A DNA stretch of 64,000 nucleotides from Naegleria lovaniensis (Eukaryota > Heterolobosea > Eutetramitea > Acrasida > Naegleriidae), in contig NW_025407868.1 in assembly GCF_003324165.1 (NCBI RefSeq), forward strand, positions 186,001 to 250,000, in the 5' to 3' direction. The notes under the pieces were generated by a model that searched no databases, was not told the origin of the DNA, and was given only the letters and a program-made list of their open reading frames with translations. A program made the position numbers and the translations under genes. Position 1 is the stretch's first letter; every line of letters begins with the position of its first letter. Shown here piece by piece: positions 1 through 10,051 of this stretch.

Positions 1-1
1 T

Positions 2-214
2 TTCAGCGGAAGTGATCTCACAGAACTATGTAAGAAGGCTCTCTCTTTTCCCATTAAGGAGCTTATTGATCGAGAGCTCAAATCAAAAACATCCATGACC
101 AACATTATGCCAAGAGAATTGGTTTACGAAGACTTTGCCAAGGCTAGAGAATTTGTAAATCCAAGCTGTGTGGAAGAAAGCGAACAACTGGACATGTCCC
201 TGCTTGTGGATTAA
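2..214 (+). CDS. AAA+ ATPase, C-terminal fragment
   Basis: The window opens inside an open frame that ends at a TAA at 212-214 and encodes 70 residues. It starts with FSGSDLTELCKKAL, the sensor-2 helix of AAA ATPases (family form GYSGSDL), followed by a helical lid and a YEDFAKAREFVNPS segment that matches the C-terminal helix of the meiotic AAA clade (spastin, katanin, fidgetin, VPS4, ATAD1/Msp1). These enzymes sever microtubules or extract membrane proteins, so the exact role cannot be told from this fragment. The Walker motifs lie upstream of the window. The next gene, a cyclin, is convergent with it. Confidence 0.75.
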   Translation, partial: FSGSDLTELCKKALSFPIKELIDRELKSKTSMTNIMPRELVYEDFAKAREFVNPSCVEESEQLDMSLLVD

Positions 215-396
215 CTCGCTAGCCTTGTTTGATTGGCTCACAGTTGTTGTTGTACTTATTGAATGGCTTTGACTTCACAGTTTCTCATTGATTGTACTAA
301 TTGGTTGTAGAACTTCAAATTTACAGTGAAGAGTTTATTTAAACTTGACAAGTCACTAAAGTTTTCCTTTAATGACGATCATTAGTGATTCTAGAA

Positions 397-1809
397 TTAT
401 TCTCTGGGGGTGATCGATTTTTGGTTTGATCTGTTAAAGTAAGACATGACAATCCATGCCACCTTCGCCTTTTCTTCTTGGCTATATTTTGTTCTGGTAC
501 AGGTTTTAATGTCATTGGAACTGTACTTTCTTGCAATTTTAACAATCACACTAGCACATGGTTCAATGTCTTGCTCTGTATAGCCAGTGTAGTAGTGCAA
601 AACATCATCCCAACTATTCTTCTTTTGACAAAGCCTTCCAGCAATATAGATGCAAGCACTAGCTATTTGAGATGGAAGATAGTACAGAGAGGCCTCTTCA
701 AGTAGAGACAACTCTGCAAGATAATATGCAAGGGCTAATTGATTGAAATCACACCTTGCACATTTCGAGTACCTCTTCAAGAATGGATAAACAGTAGCGA
801 CTGTAATGTTGAAATCCAATTCTTTCAACAGAATTCTCTCCATCTTGAGAAGCTCGTCCTTAGAAAAGACGTGTGAGGAGATTTCAACAATTTCAGCCGA
901 TACTGGATATTGCAATTCTTCATATTTAGCTGCGACAAACATACAAGTTGCAGCCAGCAATTGTAGACTCTTAAGAGGAACATCTTGCAAGGAGAGGAAT
1001 CGATCCAAAAGGTTCACAGCCAGAAAGAGTGTAGCATTATTGAGTTGGAATTTCTGATGCATCTCAATCATCCAATTCACTACTGTGAATCTGTGTTTAT
1101 GCCTCATGATAGATTGTTTCGAGAGATAGGTAGGATCTGCTCTGTATTTAGTTTCAATCTTCTTGAGATGAGAATGAATATCTTTCACATACTCGACACA
1201 GGATTGAGGATCATTAGCATCAGCCTTATCTATGCCTGGTGAGGTGAAGAATTCAGTGGTCTTCTTTTGGGGAGTACATGCCATGGATTGTTTTTGAGAG
1301 CAAGTAGAGGGTTCGTTATTAGCATTGGTAGAGTTATTGTTGCTGCTCGTCGTTGCCTCAGTGGATAATGATGCTGCTTGTGAGGTTCTTGATGATAATT
1401 GTGGATCCTTGTTTTCAGAGTCTTGGTTGGATGTCGTTGTAGTAGCAGCAAGAGCAGCAGTACTCGTTGAAGAGTTTGTACTCTCATTGCTCACCTTTTT
1501 CAAATCCTCGGGTTTCTTTGGCCGGGTGATCATTTTGACTCGATTCACAATGGAGGAGAGAGCGGTCCTCATTCCTGCTGTATCTTCTTTGGTGGTTAGT
1601 AATGTTGTCGTGTTTGTCTTTTTACCAATGACTGGTTTTGAAGGATGGAGCGAAATTGGTTTGATGGGATCTTTGGATTGTATCATTTCGGCAGCCATTG
1701 GATTGGTATTTTCATCGTTAGGTACCACCATCGACAAGGTGGTGGGCCGTTGGTACATCATGGTGTTGTGTTGAATTTTTTTAGTGTTTGTTTTTTGAAT
1801 GTTTTGCAT
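397..1809 (-). CDS. B-type (mitotic) cyclin
   Basis: An intronless 470-residue protein that would bind and activate a cyclin-dependent kinase at mitosis. The N-terminal half is Ser/Thr/Asn-rich and contains a perfect destruction box, RTALSSIVN (RxxLxxIxN), at residues 81-89, implying APC/C-driven degradation. The cyclin N-box begins near YVKDIHSHLKKIE and includes the MRxxxxxWxxE signature (MRHKHRFTVVNWMIE) and the AAKYEE helix; a C-terminal cyclin box follows. Family length and motif order fit cyclin B better than cyclin A, although the two are hard to separate here. Start chosen at the first ATG; an internal Met-Met at residues 17-18 is an alternative. Confidence 0.9.
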   Translation of the reverse strand: MQNIQKTNTKKIQHNTMMYQRPTTLSMVVPNDENTNPMAAEMIQSKDPIKPISLHPSKPVIGKKTNTTTLLTTKEDTAGMRTALSSIVNRVKMITRPKKPEDLKKVSNESTNSSTSTAALAATTTTSNQDSENKDPQLSSRTSQAASLSTEATTSSNNNSTNANNEPSTCSQKQSMACTPQKKTTEFFTSPGIDKADANDPQSCVEYVKDIHSHLKKIETKYRADPTYLSKQSIMRHKHRFTVVNWMIEMHQKFQLNNATLFLAVNLLDRFLSLQDVPLKSLQLLAATCMFVAAKYEELQYPVSAEIVEISSHVFSKDELLKMERILLKELDFNITVATVYPFLKRYSKCARCDFNQLALAYYLAELSLLEEASLYYLPSQIASACIYIAGRLCQKKNSWDDVLHYYTGYTEQDIEPCASVIVKIARKYSSNDIKTCTRTKYSQEEKAKVAWIVMSYFNRSNQKSITPRE

Positions 1810-1997
1810 AACGGTTTCTCAAGGCGCAAATTTTGTTAAGGCCAAGCCTGACACGCCAAACTGGGTCAGCACAAAACATGTTGAAAATTCGTTCGATCAA
1901 CATTACTACAGTGAGAATGATTTTATTAGGAAAGCTCGATGTATTATTGAGAAAGTTGGTATAAACTAGGATCTGTTAAATATTGAAAAAGTAAAGT

Positions 1998-3190
1998 TTA
2001 CAAGAAATAATCAGGAGCTGGCTTTTTGCCTGGAATGCCACGAGACTCTTGTGGTGCAGACTCGAAAACTTTGAAATTCCTCTTTAAATTTTCGTCTAGT
2101 TCCAGAATTGCAGCTACGTTACCACATCTGTAGCAATAGTTTGGAGCAGACCAGACTGTGACCAAGCTTTCATTGAACATGTGCTTAAAGCCCTCCATAA
2201 CAAGTTGGTGAGCACGGCAAATGAGTTCAATACCATTGGTTTGGTTGAATTGAGCCACAACGTCTCCTCCAAACAAATATCCGGCTCCTCTTGGGCTCAA
2301 GCCCCAACCATCAATATCTATTTTGGATTAGATTAAATGTCAAACAAAAAGACTTACCGTCAGGGTCAGACCACAACAAATCGCACATTGGACCGTCGTG
2401 TGGTACTTCTTGTTTTCTGTCAATTTTACGGATTTGATCAAGAGTGGTGATTGAAGGGGAGAGTCCTCCATGGACACAAAACACCTTATCTTCAATCAAG
2501 GCAGATAAACTCAGATAATCAAATATTTCAGTACAGTATCTCCAAACGTTTACACTTCCGTATTTTCTGAGGCATTCATCATAAAATCCATAGACTTGTG
2601 TGATTTGTCTACTTTCGTGATTACCTAAAAGAGCAACAGCCAAAACGGTGAAGTTAATATAATAAACATTTTGAACGTAATCGAAGAAGGGGTTGGCGTC
2701 GCATCATCACGACGATGGAAATAACAGTTGCGTAAAAGATTATGTGATAGGAATGGGTAAACCAACAAAGTGTGCAGCGTTCAGTAAGACCTACCTCTAA
2801 TGAGTGTAATACGATCAGGATATCTAACTTTAAGGGCAAGTAATAATAAGAATGTTTCCACACTGTAAAATCCTCTGTCCACAAAATCTCCCATGAATAA
2901 ATAATTTGTATCAGGAATATCACCTCCGACTTTAAAAAGTTCTTTCAGATCATAGAATTGACCGTGAATATCACCACAAACCTATTTGAAGATTGTGCAT
3001 ATTATATGAATAGGGATGAAGTAAATGATAGTCTACTTACGGTTACTGGAGCAAAAACACGTTGTACGTTAGCTTCTTCAATCAGAATCTCCTTTGCTTT
3101 TTGACAAAGTGCTTTAACCTCTGATTCTTTGATGAGTTCACAACGTTTTAACTTTTCAATTTGTTTGTCTAAATCGGAGTTTGAAGCCAT
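1998..3190 (-). CDS. PPP2C: Serine/threonine protein phosphatase 2A catalytic subunit
   Basis: Four exons by my reading: 3190-3041, 2981-2795, 2624-2358 and 2317-1998, giving 307 residues (human PP2Ac has 309). All junctions are GT-AG. The metallophosphatase motifs are intact: GDIHGQ, GDFVDRG and GNHES, the last with its first Gly codon split by an intron. RAHQLVMEG and [11 protein letters not shown] follow. The C-terminus ends PDYFL, the PP2A tail that is methylated on its final Leu, which separates it from PP4 and PP6. It acts as the catalytic core of PP2A holoenzymes in cytoplasm and nucleus. It is divergent with the HEATR6-like gene, about 160 bp between start codons. Confidence 0.95.
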
Positions 3191-3351
3191 CTTTGATGTA
3201 TATGATGATGATGAAATTATTTCTTGCCTCTGAGAGGTGTTGTTGGGATATTTGTACAAAGAGCAGTTGAAAGAGATGGACAGCAAAACCGAATATTTTT
3301 TTGACAAAAAAAAGCAGTTCTTTAAATAACTTGGGTTACACGGCGCGGCAA

Positions 3352-6300
3352 ATGCATCAAAAAATGTCGAGCAATGCTTCAAAGAAGACCTTTGAATACA
3401 ACCACAGCAACAAATCGAGCACGGGATACAACAAGACAAAGAAGCACCATCGGACCACGTTAGGAAGAAATGGGTCATCAAATCAATTGCCGAATTCAAT
3501 ATTGAACGATTCGCAAGGAAATTTACGGCCGAAGGAATGGACTGAAGCCCACAACTTTCTAACAACGACATCGACAAGTGTTGTGAACAAATCTGTGGGA
3601 GAGGTTTTAGACGAGTTGAATAACGTATCATATCCCGTGAAAAATTTAGATATCGAGGTATGTAGCCATTCATGCATTTGTCATCATGCATATGAGAACG
3701 ATTTTTGTTTTCACAGTTTTGTGCAAGTGTCATCCTATCCATTTCAGAATATCTAACACAAAATCCTCAAGATTTACTCATTTCAAAATTATGTCAATTG
3801 ATCTCTACTCTCTCCGTAAAACATGAAGTATGTATTTCATAATTTTATCAAGAAAGAAAGACGTTTACCTCATCGTTTTAGATCCAATTTTCGAAAGAAA
3901 CAGGAGGAAAACTGCTTATGAATTTGATCAGTTTTGTTTCATCTTCTTCGTCCTGGCTTTTGGCGGATTGTTTAAGAACTTTGAGCTTTATATTGTATGA
4001 CATGGCTTCAAAATATTCACAAGAAGTTCACAACTCTGTGCTCGCCGTTGTGATTCCCCAATCTAAGGTGTCAATTTCGGATATGGAGGTGAGGAGACAA
4101 GCGATCAATTGCCTCGTAAATATTTTCTCAAAAGCATCTCCTGAATTTCTCTCTCCTTATTGCAAAACTGTTTATTTATCAATGTTCCAAAATTTTGAAA
4201 TTTTGGCTCGGAATATTTCTGTAGATAGTGGACTACAAAAAATATTATTTTCAGTAATGAAAACTCTCACTTCCGTCATTCAAATTGGAGAAAGAGTTCA
4301 TGTTCAAGACGTTGAGAAAATTGTGACACATTTAACACGATTGATGTTTTTTGGTACCAATTTTTTCCCAGCCTCTCAGACATCCAACTCTTCAAAGAAA
4401 GGTGAGTGTTATGCATATGTATATGTACTAACTTGTTGGTGTATATTAGACTCCAATGGATTTGCTTCCGATTCGGATTACTCTGACTCTGACTTGCCAC
4501 TTGTAAATAGAGAATCCATCAAAATTCGTCTTCAAAGTTTGCAATTATTTACTGTACTAGCCAAAAAGGATTTTAAATCATTGTTTTCACAATGGAAAGC
4601 TTTTATTCCTGAGAGAGACAGTTTGAATCCAAACCCTAAATTCAAGCAAACACTGTCTACAACAATTTTATTCGATCCATCCTCAAAAGTTCGATCTACA
4701 GCTGTACAGGCTCTTGCTTCCATACTTGAGAACAGTGAGTTGTATTTAGCTCAAGCTAGCGATGTTAGAACCAAGTCTTCAGCTTTTACGTCATTCTCAC
4801 AAAGTCTGGCTCTCATGATCAAGGAACTGCACCATACTTTAATTTATTCGATCCAACATGAAACTTTACCAGTTTTACCTTTATCCATTAGGGTATGTTT
4901 TTTTAGAGCTGTTCAATTTTAACACGGTAATTAAGACTCTCTCATTACTCATTGAAAACACACCTTACTTAAAAATGGATTGCGAAAGCCTATTGCAAAA
5001 AATAGCAGAAATGTTAGTTGCGAATGTAACCTCAGGGCATGTGGATAAAACCGTTCAAAATCAGTCATTTATGTGCCTTGGCTCATTGTTTGGCACAAAG
5101 GAACCTTTAAACGAGGTTGGAACAATATTATCAGACGCTAAGCTCAACATTATTGTAAAACTTATTAATTACCTTTCAGACGAATATGTGTATATTATAA
5201 GAACAGAATCTGCCCAAGTACTAGCAAATATTGCCAAAAACTATCCAGATTTTCTTTGGAACTACTGGGATATTATTTTACAAAAGATACGACTAGGTCT
5301 CAATCATCATGATCAAAGTAAGTACACATTGAACGTTTTTTACCTTAATACCACCATGAAACAGCATTAAGGTTGACCCTAATTCAAATTATTAATAACT
5401 TTACATCTCCTTTCAATGAGTCTAAAATTCCAGCTGTGTCCATTAAAAAACCAGTCGGTGGGTTCAATACTCATCAACTCACAGAGACTATTTGGGAAAA
5501 GATTACCGATACTGTTCTGGAATTCGCTATTGCTGACAATAATCAGACAATACGGTCCGCAGCTGTTTCTATATTCTCTAACATTATTCCAGAAACATTT
5601 GAAACTTTTGGAGATGGCCTTTCTGGTCGAATCATATCATTAGTGTTTTCAACGATGAAGGATGAATCACCAAATGTGAGACAATCTGCATGTCGTACAG
5701 TTGGAGTTTTTGTCTTGTTCAACAGACTGCAAAATGATTATAACTTTTTGAAGAGAGCATTGGAAGATTTTAAGACATTGCTGTTGGACCCTTCTTTGAA
5801 CGTGAGAGTGCGAGCATCGTGGTCACTTGCAAACTTGTGTGATTCCTTACGACTCTCAGAAAATATCAAAGACAACAATACTGATTTAGTGCTACCTATT
5901 TTGATATCATGTCTAAATTCATGTAATGATAATGACAAAGTACTATGTAATGCTGTGAGAGCACTAGGAAACATTTCCAACTTTGCAAAAAGAGAAATTT
6001 TAGAGCATGATATATTCAAATTGGATAGTAACAAGTACAGTTTAGAGCCAAACTTACGTGCCACTCAATCCATGACCATAGAGAACTTTCTACTTGAAAA
6101 ATTTATACAGACATTGAATTCGAAGGAGACTTCTGTTAAAGCACGATGGAACACTTGCTATGCACTTGGAAGCTTGCTTGGAAACGCTAATATTGCATCT
6201 ACCAGCACCATCGATACAGCAGTCAATGTTTTATGTGATTTACTTTCAACTGATGACAATTTTAAGGTGAGAATCCAAGCTGTATTGGCACTCTCGTTGA

Positions 6301-6689
6301 CAAAACACTATGGAACGGAGTTGAACAATTTCAAAGTGTGGAAGAGTTTATTAGAAGCGCTACAGGTACTCTCATCTGATAATCCCACAGCTCAATATTC
6401 AGAATACAAGTACATTAAGACTCTCAAGAAACAGCTCATTTCCACTCTGGTTCATTTTACGAACCATGTGAATCTAGATTCCTTCATTAGGAGCAGCGTT
6501 CAAGTACAGGAATACATGATTGAAAAGGGTGGAGAAATTATTGCATCTGCGTTCTCAGATTGTGAATGGGAAGATTGTTACCATGAGGCCATCAAGAAAC
6601 TACAAGTTTCAATATTGGACCCTCTCGAGTTGGAAGAAGAGTCATCCATGCTAGCTGGCGTTCTCAAAAGACATACCTATCAATTCTAA
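3352..6689 (+). CDS. HEATR6: HEAT-repeat protein, HEATR6-like
   Basis: Six exons inferred: 3352-3657, 3717-3827, 3882-4401, 4450-4892, 4936-5317 and 5365-6689, giving 1028 residues (human HEATR6 is about 1180). The protein is a continuous run of HEAT-type helical pairs. Identification rests on HEATR6-specific stretches: an acidic DSDYSDSD segment, WKAFIPE, the [19 protein letters not shown] repeat, and the [19 protein letters not shown] helix, which parallels the vertebrate protein. The molecular function of this family is poorly known, probably scaffolding. The intron at 4402-4449 is 48 nt and stop-free, so retention would only insert 16 residues. The start is the first ATG; the frame is open a little further upstream. 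Confidence 0.85.
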
Positions 6690-6903
6690 TCATCTAGGAC
6701 TTCATCTTACTCTATTAATCTCAATGAATCAAAGAACACAGACACTTCATCTTGGACATATCTCTCGTCTTCCATGGAATTGCAATGAACCGAGTTCATT
6801 CTCTAAGGCTTGCTAGCCTTAATAGAATGGCAAAGGCTGCCTGCAGTACAAATTCCCACAACAACAACATTAAAAAAATACCACTAATTCTCACTACAAA
6901 AAT

Positions 6904-7641
6904 ATGGCCTCAACATCTGAATGTAAACTTGCTGTGGTTGGAGGAGGTACGTAGGTTGATATTGGGTGAATTGCTGGTGTTGGTTCATCATACGGCATAA
7001 TAACTACAACAACCTGATTCAAACACATTTAGGTGGTGTCGGTAAATCTGCTCTTACCATCCGATTCGTCCAGCCAGACACCTTTGCTGAAGAGTACGAT
7101 CCAACTATTGAGGACAGCTATATTAAGCAAGTAACAATTGATAGTGTAACATATTTCCTTGAAATTCTTGATACAGCAGGACAAGAAGGTTTGTGTTTTA
7201 TCAAATTATCATTACTAATAATATTTTAATGTAATTGATCCAACAGAATATCAAGCCTTGAGAGACGATTATATGAGAAAGGGCCACGGATTTTTGCTAG
7301 TTTTCAGCATTATCGAGAGATCCACTTTTGATGAATTGAACAAATTTAGAGATCAAATCTTGAGAGTTAAAGACAAGGACAAAGTTCCAATGGTAATGAT
7401 CGGCAACAAGTGCGATTTGGAAGAGGAAAGAAAAGTGTCCACAGCCGAGGCCAAGAATAAGGCTGAGGAATGGGGTATTCCTTTCTTCGAGGGCTCTGCC
7501 AAATCCCGAATCAACGTTGAGGAGTCCTTCTATGAATTGGTGAGAGAAGTCAGAAAGGAAAAGGAACAGCAGAGTAATGCTCCTAAGAACACCAAGAAAG
7601 CACCTTCTGGAAAGAAGAAGAAGGGCTGTTTGATCTTGTAA
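6904..7641 (+). CDS. RAS: Ras-family small GTPase
   Basis: Three exons: 6904-6946, 7033-7188 and 7247-7641, encoding 197 residues. It carries all Ras motifs: a GGGGVGKS P-loop (Gly at the positions equivalent to Gly12 and Gly13), the effector loop [15 protein letters not shown] with the catalytic Gln, NKCD and GSAK. The C-terminus has a lysine patch followed by CLIL, a CAAX box ending in Leu that favours geranylgeranylation, so the protein should sit on membranes as a signalling switch. The first intron splits a Gly codon inside the P-loop. It resembles Ras more than Rap or Ral but precise subfamily assignment needs a tree. Confidence 0.93.
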
Positions 7642-7704
7642 AATATATGGCGTTGAATCTACAGAGATCTTGAAGTTGACTCAATACCTACACCCCTGAC
7701 AAAG

Positions 7705-7710
7705 AATAAA
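7705..7710 (+). other. Candidate poly(A) signal of the Ras gene
   Basis: An AATAAA hexamer lies 64 bp after the Ras stop codon and 32 bp before the convergent Arp1 stop. Position and sequence fit a polyadenylation signal, but AATAAA is common by chance in DNA this AT-rich. Confidence 0.35.
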
Positions 7711-7741
7711 AGCTCACAACTAAGTGAAAGTTCGAAGTTCT

Positions 7742-9038
7742 TTAAAGAAAAGCTTTTTTGGATACTATACTCGTTCCATGCTCATCATACTCGTTCTTTG
7801 TAATCCACATATCATTAAAAGAAGGAAGAGAAGCGAGAATGGATCCACCTAACCAAGTCGTGTAGGCTCTTTCGTTTGGAGCTGATATTCTCAAAGAAGG
7901 CACGTCTTTCGGAGCTAGTTTTTTCAGTTCAGACAGCATGCGCTGACAAAAGCCTTCAAATAATGTAGACCCTCCTGCAAAGAATAAATTCGAATATAAA
8001 TCCTTTCTAATGTCAAGATCTGAAGAGTTGATGGAATTAATAACACATTCATGAACACCCATATATTCTAGTCCTATTAAATGTGGCTTGAACAGAATTT
8101 CAGGAGCCATAAATCGCTCTGCTGTCATGGAGACGAGCGAGCCGTCTGGCAGTTTGAACGTTTTAGCCTCACATAAACCTTTTTCCTCTTCAAGAATTTC
8201 TTTCTCATAATTTTGAGCAACATATGTCAAATCACTTTCCTTAATTGCCTTTACAACCTCTCGCTCGCTTGATGTGTGAAAATTGTAACCTGACTTCCTC
8301 AGTAGAATTTGTAAATAATTTGTAATATCCCGTCCTGCAACGTCAATCCTTGAAATGGCATTTGGAATGGCAAATCCGTCATAAATTGGTACAGAGTGCG
8401 TTACACCATCACCACTATCCAGAACTACTCCTGTCATTGACCCACTGGCATACAAGCTCAGCACTGCTTGCAAAGAAAAAAACAATTTCGGCACGTTATA
8501 CGATTCAAAGAAAATGTCAGCAGCTTTCTCTCTATTTTTCTTTGGGTTCAAAGGAGCTTCTGTTAGCAGCACTGGACTATCTTCTTTTCGAAAAGTGTCT
8601 CCTAATCCAGTTTCCTTATCCATTAAACATGAATACAAATAATCCCAAACTTTCTCCATTGCTGTCCAATCTGTGACAATTCCATGCTCCATTGGGTAAA
8701 TAAGGCGTAAAATACCTCTCTTTTCCTCTGCAACTTTACCAACACAGCAATCATATTTTGGTCCTGCAACAGGCATCACTCGTACATGTTTTGTAAATCC
8801 AATACTATTTCAATAACAATGAGATGTATCCGTACGAGCATTTCACTACACTTACTAATTATTAAAAACTATATGCGGTATTTCATCTCCTGCCAAGCCT
8901 GCTTTGATGATTCCCGATCCCTGTACGATTAAACCGGGAGCAGTATCGTTCATTGTATTAAGGACAAAATTCAATGGAACATTTGGCCCGATCCTCACTT
9001 ACATTATCAATCACTAAAGGAGTTCCTTTTGCCTCCAT
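7742..9038 (-). CDS. ARP1: Actin-related protein 1 (centractin)
   Basis: Three exons reconstructed: 9038-9003, 8920-8856 and 8804-7742, giving 387 residues (Arp1 is about 376). The first coding exon is only 36 nt and encodes MEAKGTPLVIDN; splicing restores the canonical phosphate loop VIDN-GSGIIKAGLAGD, and the next junction restores NYIGFTKHVRVM. YPMEHGIVTDW, LLTEAPLNPKKNREKA and DSGDGVTHSVPIYDG are actin-fold ATP-binding elements. KKLAPKDV and the NERAYTTWLGGSILASL tail resemble Arp1 more than conventional actin. Arp1 forms the short filament of dynactin and links dynein to cargo. Its product would work with microtubule motors such as the kinesins in this window. Confidence 0.9.
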
Positions 9039-9289
9039 TCTTGAAATTCAATATGGAATCAATCACTTGTTGTGTTCCGATGATGATGATGATCTCAGAT
9101 TGTATCACAGAGAGAGGATTATCACACCCTTGTTGTATTTTTTTTCTGTAAACGATGAACAATTCCAACATTGGGACCCGATATTCAACAATTCTACTGT
9201 GATGCATCCAACATGACATCATTGTGCAGCATGTATTGAATCATGGAGGTCATCCTAATTTCAAAACTGTGGATCTCCTTGTTTAAAAA

Positions 9290-10015
9290 ATGTCTTCATT
9301 TATGCCTGCAATTTCATCGGAAGAAGTCTATCTTGCTCCTGATGCGATTATTAAAGCCTTTAGTTTTACTTTTGTAGTTTATGAAAAAGGAAATACGTTA
9401 TCCTTCATATTTGCACTGTGTGCTCTTGTTCCGATATTTATTGTGGTCGCCATGGCTGTTTCGTTTTTTATTAACAGGGAATATCAATCGTTATTTGTAA
9501 TACTAGGAATTTTGGCCAATGAAATAGTGAATGATTTTTTGAAACATCAATTTGCACAGGATCGACCACCAAATTTATTGGTAGCAAAATTTAGGAATGT
9601 GGATCCAACTACTGCTACTGAGTTAGTGGAACATTTTGGAATGCCTTCTTCACACTCACAATTTATGTTTTTCTTTGCTTGTACAGTTTTGTGCTGGTTT
9701 AAAGTGAGGTCGCAACTGTGGAAGAATGTGACATTTTTGAGTTTATTTGGATTAGCATCTATAGTTGCTTATTCACGAGTGGCATTGCATTACCACACAG
9801 TTTACCAAGTATTGGCAGGAAGTTTTGTTGGTCTTGTGACTGGAAACTTGTGGAAATTATTCATTATCAACGTGTTGGAGCCAAAGGTTATCCCTTTTCT
9901 GGATTCGTTTAGCTTTTTGAGGGACTTTTTGTGCTTGCATTCGAACGAAAATATTGAATCAACAGTTGAATTTCAAGCATTATCTGCACGGAGGCTTGAC
10001 AAGAAAAATAAATAA
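9290..10015 (+). CDS. DOLPP1: Dolichyl-diphosphatase (PAP2 family)
   Basis: An intronless 241-residue multipass protein. The PAP2 phosphatase triad is complete: KHQFAQDRP (KX6RP), GMPSSHSQF (PSGH-like) and SRVALHYH (SRX5H). Four to five hydrophobic segments surround the motifs, and the order matches DOLPP1/Cax4, including the long family-specific GMPSSHSQFM stretch. The enzyme hydrolyses dolichyl pyrophosphate on the lumenal face of the ER to recycle the lipid carrier of N-glycosylation. The start ATG at 9290 follows an A-tract. Its stop is only 36 bp from the convergent kinesin stop. Confidence 0.9.
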   Translation: MSSFMPAISSEEVYLAPDAIIKAFSFTFVVYEKGNTLSFIFALCALVPIFIVVAMAVSFFINREYQSLFVILGILANEIVNDFLKHQFAQDRPPNLLVAKFRNVDPTTATELVEHFGMPSSHSQFMFFFACTVLCWFKVRSQLWKNVTFLSLFGLASIVAYSRVALHYHTVYQVLAGSFVGLVTGNLWKLFIINVLEPKVIPFLDSFSFLRDFLCLHSNENIESTVEFQALSARRLDKKNK

Positions 10016-10051
10016 CAACAGTGATTGTGTGGAGCTATCTACAAAATAACC

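Noticed and set aside
1325-1774. A 149-codon open frame antisense to the cyclin leader
   Set aside because: It mirrors the Ser/Thr-rich low-complexity codons of the cyclin N-terminus and has no domain.
3301-3351. Start of the HEATR6-like protein at 3301
   Set aside because: That position is TTG; the first ATG in frame is at 3352.
8974-9216. Plus-strand open frame over the Arp1 5' end
   Set aside because: It covers the first Arp1 exon and leader in antisense and its start would lie inside an intron; no protein features.
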